Below, in pieces: positions 24,964 to 33,132 of a stretch of 64,000 nucleotides of DNA. Below the pieces are notes generated by a model, which was given only the letters and a program-made list of their open reading frames with translations, did not search any database and was not told the DNA's origin. Position 1 is the stretch's first letter, and each line of letters opens with the position of its first letter. The stretch is from Mycobacterium yunnanensis (GTDB taxonomy: Bacteria > Actinomycetota > Actinomycetes > Mycobacteriales > Mycobacteriaceae), in contig NZ_JACKVK010000001.1 in assembly GCF_025823185.1 (NCBI RefSeq), positions 380,846 to 444,845 on the forward strand, in the 5' to 3' direction. Both the position numbers and the translations under genes were made by a program.

Positions 24964-25262
24964 CAGAGCGTACGGTTCACTGCTTCAGCAGAGTCGACGT
25001 CGTTCTTCGAATAACCGTCGGCGGCCGCCGTGTAGGCAGCACCATGGGCGGCGACGTCGTCACACAACTTCGTGGTGGTGGCCTGCCACTCGACGAACTT
25101 CGCCTGCAGTGCTGCCGCCGATGTCCCCACCCAGCCCGCCTGCGCCCCTTCGATCGCGTCGTCGGCAGCAGTGTGCGCCGCGGCAAGATCGGCGCGGTGC
25201 ATGTCCATGTGGTCGGCGGACATCCGAAGGTCGATCGGATCCACTCGAAGTCGGCTCGCCAT
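24963..25262 (-). CDS. WXG100-family protein, secretion partner of the hydrolase
   Basis: The 99-residue two-helix protein has W44-V45-G46 at the turn (AGWVGTSAA) and a C-terminal type VII secretion signal YxxxD as Y84-SKN-D88. It starts at ATG 25262 behind AAGAGGTA; a longer frame upstream is rich in cysteine and improbable. WXG100 proteins pair with a second helical-hairpin protein before ESX export; the obvious partner is the N-terminus of the coupled hydrolase. No ESX core genes are in the window, so export would use a host ESX system. Confidence 0.88.
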   Translation of the reverse strand: MASRLRVDPIDLRMSADHMDMHRADLAAAHTAADDAIEGAQAGWVGTSAAALQAKFVEWQATTTKLCDDVAAHGAAYTAAADGYSKNDVDSAEAVNRTL

Positions 25263-25512
25263 TACCTCTTCCCCGTTCGAGATATTCATCCCCCCGCCAT
25301 CCAGCAGCAGGTCGAACGTCAAGGATATGTGCCGCCCGCAACGTCGATCTGCACCAATCCTCTGGTAGCAGCAGGTCCGCGCCGCCGCTCGCACCTGCAG
25401 AGGTGTGAACGCCCCACACGGACACTTGGCTTCGCCAGACAACCGCACCTTCGACTCCGGCGGGTGCTACAGACAAGAGCCAATCCTTGTGATGGGTTGC
25501 TACCTTCGGCCG

Positions 25513-26706
25513 ATGGGTATCAGCTTGTCCTCAGTCACCCGCCCCGCAGTTCTGCAGGCAATCCAAAGGTATGACGAGCTGGGTCAGCAAGGCTTCTTCG
25601 ACGAGTATCACTTCAGCCACGCGCTCGAGTACTTCCTGGTTGAGGATGGCAGGGATTACGACTCGAAGGCGATCGTCGGTGTAGCTCACGGTTTCGCCAC
25701 CGGAGACTTCAAGGAGTCCAGCGACTTCAGCGGGGGGAAGCCCGTTGCCGAGCGGCTCCGAGCTCTTGGCTTCACCGTCACCGAGAAGTCTGACTGGACC
25801 CCAACGGAAAACCGTGCCGTCGTGGCGAGCTACCTAGCCATGTTGACGCTCGAACTGCACGGGACACCGTTCAACAAATCCGCGGAGAATGCACGTCTCC
25901 GAGAGCATCTTCACGGCCGCTCGCACAAGTCGATCGAATTCAAATACCAGAACATCAGTGCCGTACTCGCTCAAAACAACCTGTTCTACATAGACGGATA
26001 TAAGCCAGCGCACCACATCCAACGCAGCCTGCGCGACGAAGTCGTACGACAGCTCGAAGTCGACTCCGTTCTTGACCGCGCGATGGCCACTCGAGCCGAG
26101 GAGATGGCGATCGACGTGCCAAGGCAAACAGCAGATGAGCTACGGGTTGTCGACCCCCCAAAGATCACCTTGGTGACGAGCAAGTGGCAGCCGCGCGAGA
26201 TCGGTATCAAACGGGACTACTCGACCCGAGACACCGCGAATCGCAAACTAGGCCTAGCCGGAGAATTCGCGGTCGTCGCCTACGAGAAGGCGCGGCTTGT
26301 TCTCGAGGGCCGTCCCGACCTCGCCGAGGGTGTGATGCACGAATCCGTGACTCGAGGTGACGGCCTGGGCTACGACGTGCGCTCGTTCGACAGTGACGGC
26401 GCAGACCGCTACATCGAGGTGAAGACGACAATGCAGGGGCGAGAGGTGCCCTTCTTCGTGTCTCGCTATGAGGTTGCAGCGTCCACGTACTTCGACGAAA
26501 AGTATTATCTCTACAGACTTTTCAAGTACGGCTCCACAGATCAGGGCATGTACGTCATTCGAGGACCGCTATCAGAATCATGCGACCTACGGGCCGAGAC
26601 TCTCGTTGGTGCACCTCGCTTGACTCCGAGAGACCACCCGCTCGACAGCGCACTGCGGGGACCTTCATTGAGCACCACTACTCCCGCTCTCGAAGGTCAG
26701 TCTTGA
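25513..26706 (+). CDS. ScoMcrA-head / DUF3883 restriction-like nuclease
   Basis: The 397-residue protein begins with the N-terminal head domain seen in ScoMcrA (TRPAVLQAIQRYDELGQQGF, then FLVEDGRDYDSKAIVGVAHG, about 9-95). A helical middle region follows (about 98-210). The C-terminal DUF3883 domain is a PD-(D/E)XK nuclease fold: Glu251, GDGLGYDVRS (Asp288) and YIEVKTT (Glu302, Lys304). ScoMcrA restricts phosphorothioated and methylated DNA; here the HNH domain is replaced by DUF3883. A modification-dependent antiphage nuclease is likely. ATG 25513 gives the head-domain start. Confidence 0.8.
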   Translation: MGISLSSVTRPAVLQAIQRYDELGQQGFFDEYHFSHALEYFLVEDGRDYDSKAIVGVAHGFATGDFKESSDFSGGKPVAERLRALGFTVTEKSDWTPTENRAVVASYLAMLTLELHGTPFNKSAENARLREHLHGRSHKSIEFKYQNISAVLAQNNLFYIDGYKPAHHIQRSLRDEVVRQLEVDSVLDRAMATRAEEMAIDVPRQTADELRVVDPPKITLVTSKWQPREIGIKRDYSTRDTANRKLGLAGEFAVVAYEKARLVLEGRPDLAEGVMHESVTRGDGLGYDVRSFDSDGADRYIEVKTTMQGREVPFFVSRYEVAASTYFDEKYYLYRLFKYGSTDQGMYVIRGPLSESCDLRAETLVGAPRLTPRDHPLDSALRGPSLSTTTPALEGQS

Positions 26707-27009
26707 GGGCTGCCGTCTTTACAGTTTGGCGGCGGTACCTTAGTTCTGTGGACGCCGCCGCACACACGATGGAACCGCGCGGCATCCTGCTGGTTGGACT
26801 CGAGCGCTGGTCGATGACTGGAATCCTAACGTGCCAGGGCAACGACCGTCATGGTCCCCATGGGCACCGCAAATATTCGACTTTGCACACCGTCAAATCG
26901 CCTCGTCGTACCGGACATCCTGCAGTTTCGAACATCCTTCAGTGCTAGATGGGCCACGCATCCGTTCGCCGCTGTCGGGTCTCGATCGACCTCCAACGAT
27001 TGCACACGT
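26707..27009. other. 303-bp region without a supported gene
   Basis: This gap between the convergent nuclease and ART-like genes has no convincing frame, no strong hairpin and no repeat that I can see. Confidence 0.4.
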
Positions 27010-27846
27010 TCACTGCTGCGATCGTTGGCGACGACTGCTGGCCGGGCGAGGGTCATCTTCAACCACTTCGACGAGCCTGATGTCGTCATCACGCAGTGCA
27101 CGCGGGTCGATTACCCACTCGTTCTCGTGCAGCCCTCTGTCGCATATGAATGCCAGGGTCACCGCGGGGGCAACATGTGCGACGTACACGTTGCCGACGG
27201 AGCGGTTGCTAATCCGGTCGTACGCGAAGCTGCGGGCGACGTCGATGTCTGTCGTCCACGCCATCCCCCGTTTCTTGTCTTCAGTCGCGCCCCGATACAG
27301 ATCTAGAGGTCCAGCTGGCCGGTTCGCGTAAGTGCCATCGTTGGTGAACCCGTTTAGAAGAAAAAGCTCTACCCACGTGTCCCAGTCCAGGCCCGATACG
27401 AATGGTTCTGCCATTGACCACACACCGGCAACGACGCCCTGGAACTCATCTTTGGTCAGGTCGAGGTTCCCGTCGCGGACGAGATCGCGAATTAGTTTCG
27501 GCGCTTCTATGATACCGACACCGCTCACCAGGTCGTCGCAGCCCGGGCGGTCGAGTTGAGGCCCCGAGTAGCTGAACCGTTCAGCGTTGCGGTCGGCTCC
27601 TAGGCCTTCAGCCCAGCAGGAAAGCCGAAGGTACCCGTGGCGCGGCCCGCCCAGGACGGGTTCGCCGAAGAGCTTCAATCGGTAGTGGAGCTTATTGTTC
27701 TGGACGTCCTCTTGACTGACCTCACCACTGCGGATAAGTGCATCAATCATCGATCGAACGTCAGTCTCAGCGGCCGCGTCGCGGGGGTGACTGCTCTGCG
27801 CGCGAGAGAGGGCGGCGATGACGCCACCAGCCCGATCAGTCATCAA
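27010..27846 (-). CDS. ADP-ribosyltransferase-like protein (R-S/T-E motif)
   Basis: The C-terminal half of this 278-residue protein shows an ART core in order: Arg185 in LDLYRGATEDKKRG, Trp-Thr at 197-198 (MAWTTD), the helix DVARSFAYD, strand GNVYVAHVAP and ENEWVID with Glu241 and Glu243. This is the R-[ST]-E arrangement of arginine-type ARTs, though the middle Ser is Thr. The N-terminal half (about 1-170) is helical and unrecognised. There is no signal peptide, so it acts inside the cell. In a defence-rich island it may modify a phage or host target; that is inference. Confidence 0.6.
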   Translation of the reverse strand: MMTDRAGGVIAALSRAQSSHPRDAAAETDVRSMIDALIRSGEVSQEDVQNNKLHYRLKLFGEPVLGGPRHGYLRLSCWAEGLGADRNAERFSYSGPQLDRPGCDDLVSGVGIIEAPKLIRDLVRDGNLDLTKDEFQGVVAGVWSMAEPFVSGLDWDTWVELFLLNGFTNDGTYANRPAGPLDLYRGATEDKKRGMAWTTDIDVARSFAYDRISNRSVGNVYVAHVAPAVTLAFICDRGLHENEWVIDPRALRDDDIRLVEVVEDDPRPASSRRQRSQQ

Positions 27847-27951
27847 TCACATATCTGTGCAACATGAGCCATGAAGCCTGGATCCTCCGTGTGACCTGGT
27901 TCGCGCGCGCCAGGTTCTCCACTTCGGACTCGCGGCGCGCGCCTGCGCCTG

Positions 27952-29253
27952 TCACTGCTCACAATGAAACGCCCTAGCCGCCGACATCAACATCGTTCTG
28001 GCTTCCTCCGGCGCAAGATCTCCAGAAGACACCCTCCTGTCGAGGAGGAACAGCTCACAGGTATCAACCAATACGCCGTTGTCCTGCTGAACAAAGCGTT
28101 CGACATCTTCGCCGTGATTGCGCATGAGGGCTCTGCGCCTGTCAGGTGAGGTCAACCGGTATTGGTTCACCACGTACCAGCTGGCGTCAGGCAGTCCTTG
28201 TTCGACGGCGGCATAGATCCCCGCGAATCGCGCGATTTTGGCCAGATCGCTGGGCTTGCCGCCCGAGGTGTCGTAGCCTTTGACCTCCACCAAAGCTATC
28301 CACGGGGACGCAGGATCACGTACACGGAGGTCCTCCAGCTTCTGGCCCTGCCTCGATTCGTCTCTGTTCTCTACCTGGAACCCTAATCTTTCCAGCGCTG
28401 CCTTGACCGCTGCAGCGAGTTCCTCACCTTGTCCGGTCAAGAGGGCGCGCTCGGCACGGTCGTGACGTTCTTGAGCCTCCGCTAAAGCGAGTTTTCGCTC
28501 TTCTACTTGTGCGCTGAGTTCGGCTAGCCGCTGCTCCATCTCGAATTCTGCACGCTCAATGGCTCCCACGAGCTGCAGCTCCTCGTGAGTCATCCAGTTC
28601 TTTGATCGAGTCCAGTCCGGCGGGCCTGGAAAGCGGTCGGAGTCCTCTAAGTGCCAAGCATCCAAGGCGGCGCTCAACCACGACGCGAAGTCGAAATCCT
28701 CCGCGTCGCTGGCCTCAACAGGCAGCCACCACACCTCCTCGATTACGGGGTGGCTGTAGATCGCCGCAAGCACCTGACCGCGCGAGGTCACCAGCAGCGG
28801 CGTGAACTTAGCTGGCGCTGATTCGCCCCACACCGGTTGGATCACATGTCGGGAACTGCCTCGCGCTGCAAGAAGCGGCACAAGGGTGGCTTTCACCAGT
28901 GCCCGAAGGGCCGATGGGCACGTGTCTGGTACGTGAAGCTCCTCCCCTAGCGACACTGCCAGTGAAGGGCCCGCTGGGGCGCTGCCGTTGGACCATGTGC
29001 TGACCGGTTGGCCGCCGAACTGGACAACACGCAGGTGCGACTCACCGAGGCCGCCCACCCTTATTAACTGACCACGCGTGTCGGACGGGGATTGCCAGAC
29101 TACGACTACGTCCCGCTCGTGCAGTGGCTGCGTGTCTAGGCGGTCCAAGCTCGTTGTTCCGGCGAGACCGTCGAGAGCGCGAACAATAGGATGTTCGGCC
29201 TTGCACCCGGCTAGTGCCGCCCTGGGGCGCTCGGATGTGTTGTAGGCAACCAT
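27952..29253 (-). CDS. Coiled-coil PD-(D/E)XK nuclease-like protein
   Basis: The 433-residue protein has an unrecognised N-terminal domain (about 1-215), a long coiled coil (about 226-275, EMEQRLAELSAQVEERKLAL) and a restriction-endonuclease-like domain. The active-site pattern is KLEDLRV (Asp308) and ALVEVKGY (Glu323-V-Lys325), preceded by a GFQVENR strand. It faces the same way as the ART-like gene 105 bp downstream and is divergent from the resolvase. A DNA-cleaving defence role is plausible. I do not recognise the complete architecture as a named system. Confidence 0.62.
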   Translation of the reverse strand: MVAYNTSERPRAALAGCKAEHPIVRALDGLAGTTSLDRLDTQPLHERDVVVVWQSPSDTRGQLIRVGGLGESHLRVVQFGGQPVSTWSNGSAPAGPSLAVSLGEELHVPDTCPSALRALVKATLVPLLAARGSSRHVIQPVWGESAPAKFTPLLVTSRGQVLAAIYSHPVIEEVWWLPVEASDAEDFDFASWLSAALDAWHLEDSDRFPGPPDWTRSKNWMTHEELQLVGAIERAEFEMEQRLAELSAQVEERKLALAEAQERHDRAERALLTGQGEELAAAVKAALERLGFQVENRDESRQGQKLEDLRVRDPASPWIALVEVKGYDTSGGKPSDLAKIARFAGIYAAVEQGLPDASWYVVNQYRLTSPDRRRALMRNHGEDVERFVQQDNGVLVDTCELFLLDRRVSSGDLAPEEARTMLMSAARAFHCEQ

Positions 29254-29385
29254 CGCAATTAATGCTAGTGGGATCTCGGCCGGGCCGAGCGTCGTCTCGA
29301 AAACGATGGGTTGTCGAGAACCTCACCTTCTCGCGCCTGCAAGTGCCCCACCAAGCTCGACCGAGATCGCGAGCCGTCTCTAAAA

Positions 29386-29440
29386 CCTGTCTCAAAACTG
29401 CTATTCTCATAACCCTGCCCCGATGGGTTTGTGAGACAGG
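29386..29440. repeat. Inverted and direct repeats before the resolvase, candidate res site
   Basis: CCTGTCTCA (29386-29394) and TGAGACAGG (29432-29440) form a perfect 9-bp inverted repeat with a 37-bp spacer. The related GTCTCTAAAAC/GTCTCAAAAC occurs twice in tandem at 29376-29398. Such repeats are typical binding subsites of small serine resolvases. Confidence 0.55.
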
Positions 29441-29447
29441 AGATGCC

Positions 29448-30032
29448 ATGGCCGGTATTGGATACGCGAGGGTGTCGACCTCAGACCAGAACCTCTCCCT
29501 TCAGCTCGATGCTCTACGTGAGGCAGGCGTCGAACGCGTATTCAGTGACCAAGGCGTGTCCGGCTCGACTTCGACTCGACCGGGGCTGGATGCCTGCCTC
29601 GATCATCTCCGGGCAGGCGACGTTCTCACGGTCTGGAAGCTCGACCGCCTAGGTCGCAACACTCAACAGGTTCTCGCTGTCGTCGAGGAGCTGACGTCTC
29701 GCGAGGTCGGATTCCGCAGCATCACCGAAGGGCTCCACACCGACGGCCCCATGGGCAAGGCAATGCTGACGATCATGGCGGCCTTCGCGCAGCTCGAACG
29801 CGACACGATGATCGAGCGCACCCGCGCTGGACTAGCGGCGGCTGCAGCCAACGGACGCAAGGGCGGTCGGCCCCGCAAGGTGGACAACGCCGACGCTGCC
29901 AGGGCGCAGAGTCTTCGCGAGAAGGGCATCACGGCGACCGACGTTGCCAAGATCATTGGCGTTTCCCGTGCCACGGTGTACCGACTCCTTGCAGAGCGCG
30001 CAGATGCCACGGCCCGCGTCACCATCGATTAG
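29448..30032 (+). CDS. Small serine recombinase (resolvase/invertase)
   Basis: The 194-residue protein has the catalytic N-terminal domain YARVSTSDQNLSLQLDALRE with nucleophile Ser10, the conserved WKLDRLGRN and MTIM-type helix E region, and a C-terminal HTH (TATDVAKIIGVSRATVYRLL). Length and order match Tn3-type resolvases and Gin/Hin invertases. ATG 29448 follows GACAGGAG; upstream in-frame codons overlap the divergent nuclease gene. No transposase or terminal repeats are nearby, so it may resolve multimers of the excised island or be a transposon remnant. Confidence 0.92.
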   Translation: MAGIGYARVSTSDQNLSLQLDALREAGVERVFSDQGVSGSTSTRPGLDACLDHLRAGDVLTVWKLDRLGRNTQQVLAVVEELTSREVGFRSITEGLHTDGPMGKAMLTIMAAFAQLERDTMIERTRAGLAAAAANGRKGGRPRKVDNADAARAQSLREKGITATDVAKIIGVSRATVYRLLAERADATARVTID

Positions 30033-30073
30033 AGATAGGGCTGTGAAGGATCCGGCCGTCTCGATTCCGGTGA

Positions 30074-30098
30074 GTTCGCCGCGACATCCGCGGCGAAC
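30074..30098. terminator. Strong hairpin after the resolvase
   Basis: GTTCGCCGCG-ACATC-CGCGGCGAAC is a perfect 10-bp stem with a 5-nt loop but no T-run. It separates the resolvase from the qat operon. The rest of 30033-30371 holds nothing else that I can identify apart from the qatA promoter. Confidence 0.6.
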
Positions 30099-30371
30099 GG
30101 CTGCGTGCACCCTGATGCTGGACGGGCAGCGGACGACCTTCCAGTTCGCGTGGCTGCGAGCCGCTCATCAGTCAGCAGGTGCAGCGGCCTGACTGGTGTG
30201 GCGATGGCGGTGGCGATCGGATCCATCCGGGCAACTCTGTCCATATGGGTGACGCCGTTGTGCTGAAGGAGGGCCAGCCGCGGGTGATTGGTGGGTAGCC
30301 TTTCGGTGTCGTCCTGAGGTTGTCGCGGCCGTGAGGCCTCACTGGGCCACCTGGATCGTGGGGGATTGAAC

Positions 30372-32423
30372 GTGTGGGCGGACAACGAGACCGAGTTCGA
30401 CTTGTTAGGTTTCGACTATCTGGTCGACGGCCTCGTCGTCGCCTTGACCGAACCGCGGTTGTTGCCGGTGACGATCGGGGTGCTGGGGGATTGGGGGTCG
30501 GGCAAGAGCAGCTTGATGCTCATCGCCGCGGCCGAACTGGCGGCCGAGCGTCGGGCCGACACCGGAGAACACAGCGCCGATGACGACGAGGACGAGGACG
30601 AGGAGGCTTCGCCATACTTGTGCGTCCCGTTCAGTCCCTGGCAGTACGAGGACCTCGACGACGTCAAGGTCGCGTTGATGAACACTGTCCTGAATGCCTT
30701 CGAGCGACGTTTCCCGGCCACCGCCGAGGAGGTGGGGCGCCTGCGCGCCTTCGTCGGCACGATCAAACGATTGGCCCGCCGCGCTGGACGTCTGGGAGCC
30801 ACCGTCGTCCCCACGGCGGCACCGTATGCGATGCAGGCTCTGGCCCCCGATACCGACCTGGACACCCTCAACCTCGTCGGCGAGACTGCCAAGGCGTTTG
30901 CCGCGCCGATTAAGGACGGCCTAGCTGAACCGGTGGCGACGGCGTCGGCCGACCCCGAGCCGCCCATCACCGACGTCACGCAGTTCCGTAAAAGCTTCGC
31001 CGCACTCATCTCCGAGCAAACGTCGATCGACGCGGTCGTCGTCTTCGTCGACGACCTGGACCGCTGCCTGCCCGAGACGGTGGTCGACACGTTGGAGGCG
31101 ATACGCCTGTTCCTCAACACCCCGAAGACGGCTTACGTGCTAGCCCTCAACCAAGCGGTGGTGGAATCGGCGATCGACGCGCGCTACCCCGACCTCAAGC
31201 GCGAGGACGGCGCCGGGCTGGGGCGTGATTACTTAGAGAAGATGCTGCAACTCAAGGTCGCCATCCCGCCGCTGTCGGCGCCGGAAGCCGAGACCTACGC
31301 CAACCTGCTGATCGCCGAACTGCATCTGGACGACGACCGCTTCGACGACGTCGTCGTCGCGGCCGACGAGAACCGCCGCGTCAACGGACTCGCCGTAGCG
31401 TTCAACGCCGGAATCGCCGGCGACGTCCTAGAAAACATCCCGCCGGCGATGGCAGCCGACCTCGGGTGGGCGGCCAACATTATGCCCGTCCTGGGCACCT
31501 CCCTGCGCGGCAATCCCCGCCAACTTAAGCGCTTCATGAACAACCTCCTTCTCAAACACCGCAGCGCCGCCCGGCGCAACGTCGACCTCAAACTGCCCGA
31601 ACTCGCGAAGATGATGGTGCTGGAGGATCAGCACAACTCCGACTTCCAGAAACTGTTTGACTGGCAGGTCCCCGCCGACGGACCCTCGCCTGAATTGATC
31701 GCCGCGGAGACGTACGCCCGCACGCCACCCGAAGACCCTGAGGCCAGCGGCGGGGAGACCGACCCGCCTCCGATGCCACGACGCACCACCGGCCCGCGGC
31801 CCGGGACGCGCACCGACACCGACGTCGCGAGCACACCAGATGGGGCCGAGCTCGACACCGAGGTGCGGGCCTGGGCGGACAAGCCCTATATCGGTGAATG
31901 GTTGCGGCTCGACCCGCCGTTGACATCGGTCGATTTACGGCCTTACTTCACCTATTCGCGGGACAAACTGTCGTTCGGCGTGTCGGCGTCGCGGCTCGCC
32001 CCTCGACTCCAAATCCTGCTGACCCATGTGCAATCAGAGGTCGAGCAGGCCCGACGGAACCACTACCCGACCGTGGCCGCCTTGGACCCCACCGAACGCG
32101 CCCAGTTTTTCGAAGCCCTGCTCGACCGGGTGACGCGAAACCCATCGGGCATCGCGCTGACCGCGGCCATCGAACTGTCGCAACTCAACGCCGACCTCGT
32201 CGATGCACTCGGCGACACCCTGCTGCGCATCGCGCCCGCGAGTATCCCGGTGACGGCGGGCGGCCTAGTCGTCCGCCGCTTGCCGGTAGACCATCCGAAG
32301 ATCCAACGGGTCCTTGATCGTTGGCAAAGCGCGGGCGGCGGCCTGCGGGGCATCGTGCAGGCAGCGCTTCGGGCACGTGAGGCGCAGCAGAGAAAGGGCG
32401 CCGGAAGTGGGAACTTCCGCTGA
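30372..32423 (+). CDS. qatA: QatA, KAP-family P-loop ATPase of the Qat defence system
   Basis: The 683-residue protein has Walker A GDWGSGKS (39-46), a KAP-type SPWQYEDLDDVK (about 88-99) and Walker B VVVFVDDLDRCLPE (about 222-235). ALNQAVVESAI and RQLKRFMNNLL sensor-region helices follow, then a C-terminal helical domain. KAP NTPases of this shape lead qatABCD operons. GTG 30372 (MWADNETEF) with GGGGGA 7 nt upstream was chosen over TTG 30366. An acidic insert (about 66-79, DDDEDEDEEAS) interrupts the start of the fold. The next gene overlaps its 3' end by 17 nt. Confidence 0.88.
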   Translation: MWADNETEFDLLGFDYLVDGLVVALTEPRLLPVTIGVLGDWGSGKSSLMLIAAAELAAERRADTGEHSADDDEDEDEEASPYLCVPFSPWQYEDLDDVKVALMNTVLNAFERRFPATAEEVGRLRAFVGTIKRLARRAGRLGATVVPTAAPYAMQALAPDTDLDTLNLVGETAKAFAAPIKDGLAEPVATASADPEPPITDVTQFRKSFAALISEQTSIDAVVVFVDDLDRCLPETVVDTLEAIRLFLNTPKTAYVLALNQAVVESAIDARYPDLKREDGAGLGRDYLEKMLQLKVAIPPLSAPEAETYANLLIAELHLDDDRFDDVVVAADENRRVNGLAVAFNAGIAGDVLENIPPAMAADLGWAANIMPVLGTSLRGNPRQLKRFMNNLLLKHRSAARRNVDLKLPELAKMMVLEDQHNSDFQKLFDWQVPADGPSPELIAAETYARTPPEDPEASGGETDPPPMPRRTTGPRPGTRTDTDVASTPDGAELDTEVRAWADKPYIGEWLRLDPPLTSVDLRPYFTYSRDKLSFGVSASRLAPRLQILLTHVQSEVEQARRNHYPTVAALDPTERAQFFEALLDRVTRNPSGIALTAAIELSQLNADLVDALGDTLLRIAPASIPVTAGGLVVRRLPVDHPKIQRVLDRWQSAGGGLRGIVQAALRAREAQQRKGAGSGNFR

Positions 32424-33132
32424 CAGGTCGGCCGGCAGCGGGGGAGCGTGGACGCCCCTGAAGTACGCGGCGTCCTCCTATGTCCGCCATCTTGACAGCC
32501 CGGACTCCGCGGCACGTGCCCGGCGGGTCCTGGGACGCCACGTTCCGTTGCTCGGGGGTACGGGCGGCGCGGCGACCTCCGCCCGGGCCGGGGCCACGGG
32601 GATCCAGAACCTGGGCGCACTGCTGTCGGGCATCGGTGCCGGTGGCCTGGCGCAGGCGCTCGAGGGCATCGGCCTGGCCGATCTGGTCGGGAGCGACCGC
32701 TTCACAGTGCTCGACGAACTGATCGGATTCATCGCCGGAGACGGTGACGACCTGGACGCCCAGGCAGCCCGCGACGCGGCGTGCGACGTCCTGGACGAGG
32801 TGTTCGGTGACGCCGATCAATGGGAGGAACTCGCCGACGTCAGCATCGACGAGACCGACCTGTTGGCGCTGCTGCAGAGCTTCCTGGCGCTCTACGTCTA
32901 CAACCGCGTCCCCGTCGTCGCCGAGCGGTTATCCCGGCTGTCTGATCCGGTCGCCATGCGCAAAGCCGATCAGGAGATGCGCCAGATCATCGCCGACTTG
33001 GTCGCCATCCACCTGCCCGAGGATCCCTTCGCTGTCGACTGGCGAGGCGAACAGGGCCGCGGCATCGCCGAGGATGCCATCAGCAGTGCGTACCAGGCGA
33101 TCAGCGCCCTCGACGACGGAGACGACTCATGA
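32407..33132 (+). CDS. qatB: QatB-like protein of the Qat defence system
   Basis: The 241-residue protein starts MGTSADRSAGSGGAWTPLKY on a GTG inside the qatA 3' end. It has a Gly/Ala-rich central part (GGTGGAATSARAGATGIQNL) and a mostly helical acidic C-terminal half with DETDLLALLQSFLALYVYNR. Size, order and the glycine-rich pattern match QatB, whose role is unknown. Overlaps with qatA and qatC (4 nt) show tight translational coupling. Confidence 0.78.
   Translation: MGTSADRSAGSGGAWTPLKYAASSYVRHLDSPDSAARARRVLGRHVPLLGGTGGAATSARAGATGIQNLGALLSGIGAGGLAQALEGIGLADLVGSDRFTVLDELIGFIAGDGDDLDAQAARDAACDVLDEVFGDADQWEELADVSIDETDLLALLQSFLALYVYNRVPVVAERLSRLSDPVAMRKADQEMRQIIADLVAIHLPEDPFAVDWRGEQGRGIAEDAISSAYQAISALDDGDDS

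Noticed and set aside
23380..25014. Long plus-strand frame opposite the DUF1023 hydrolase and WXG100 genes
   Set aside because: Composition is Val/Gly/Arg-rich with no motif; the minus-strand genes have clear families and coupled starts.
20087..25262. Full ESX secretion locus
   Set aside because: No EccC, EccD, EccB, EccE or mycosin genes; only effector-type genes are present.
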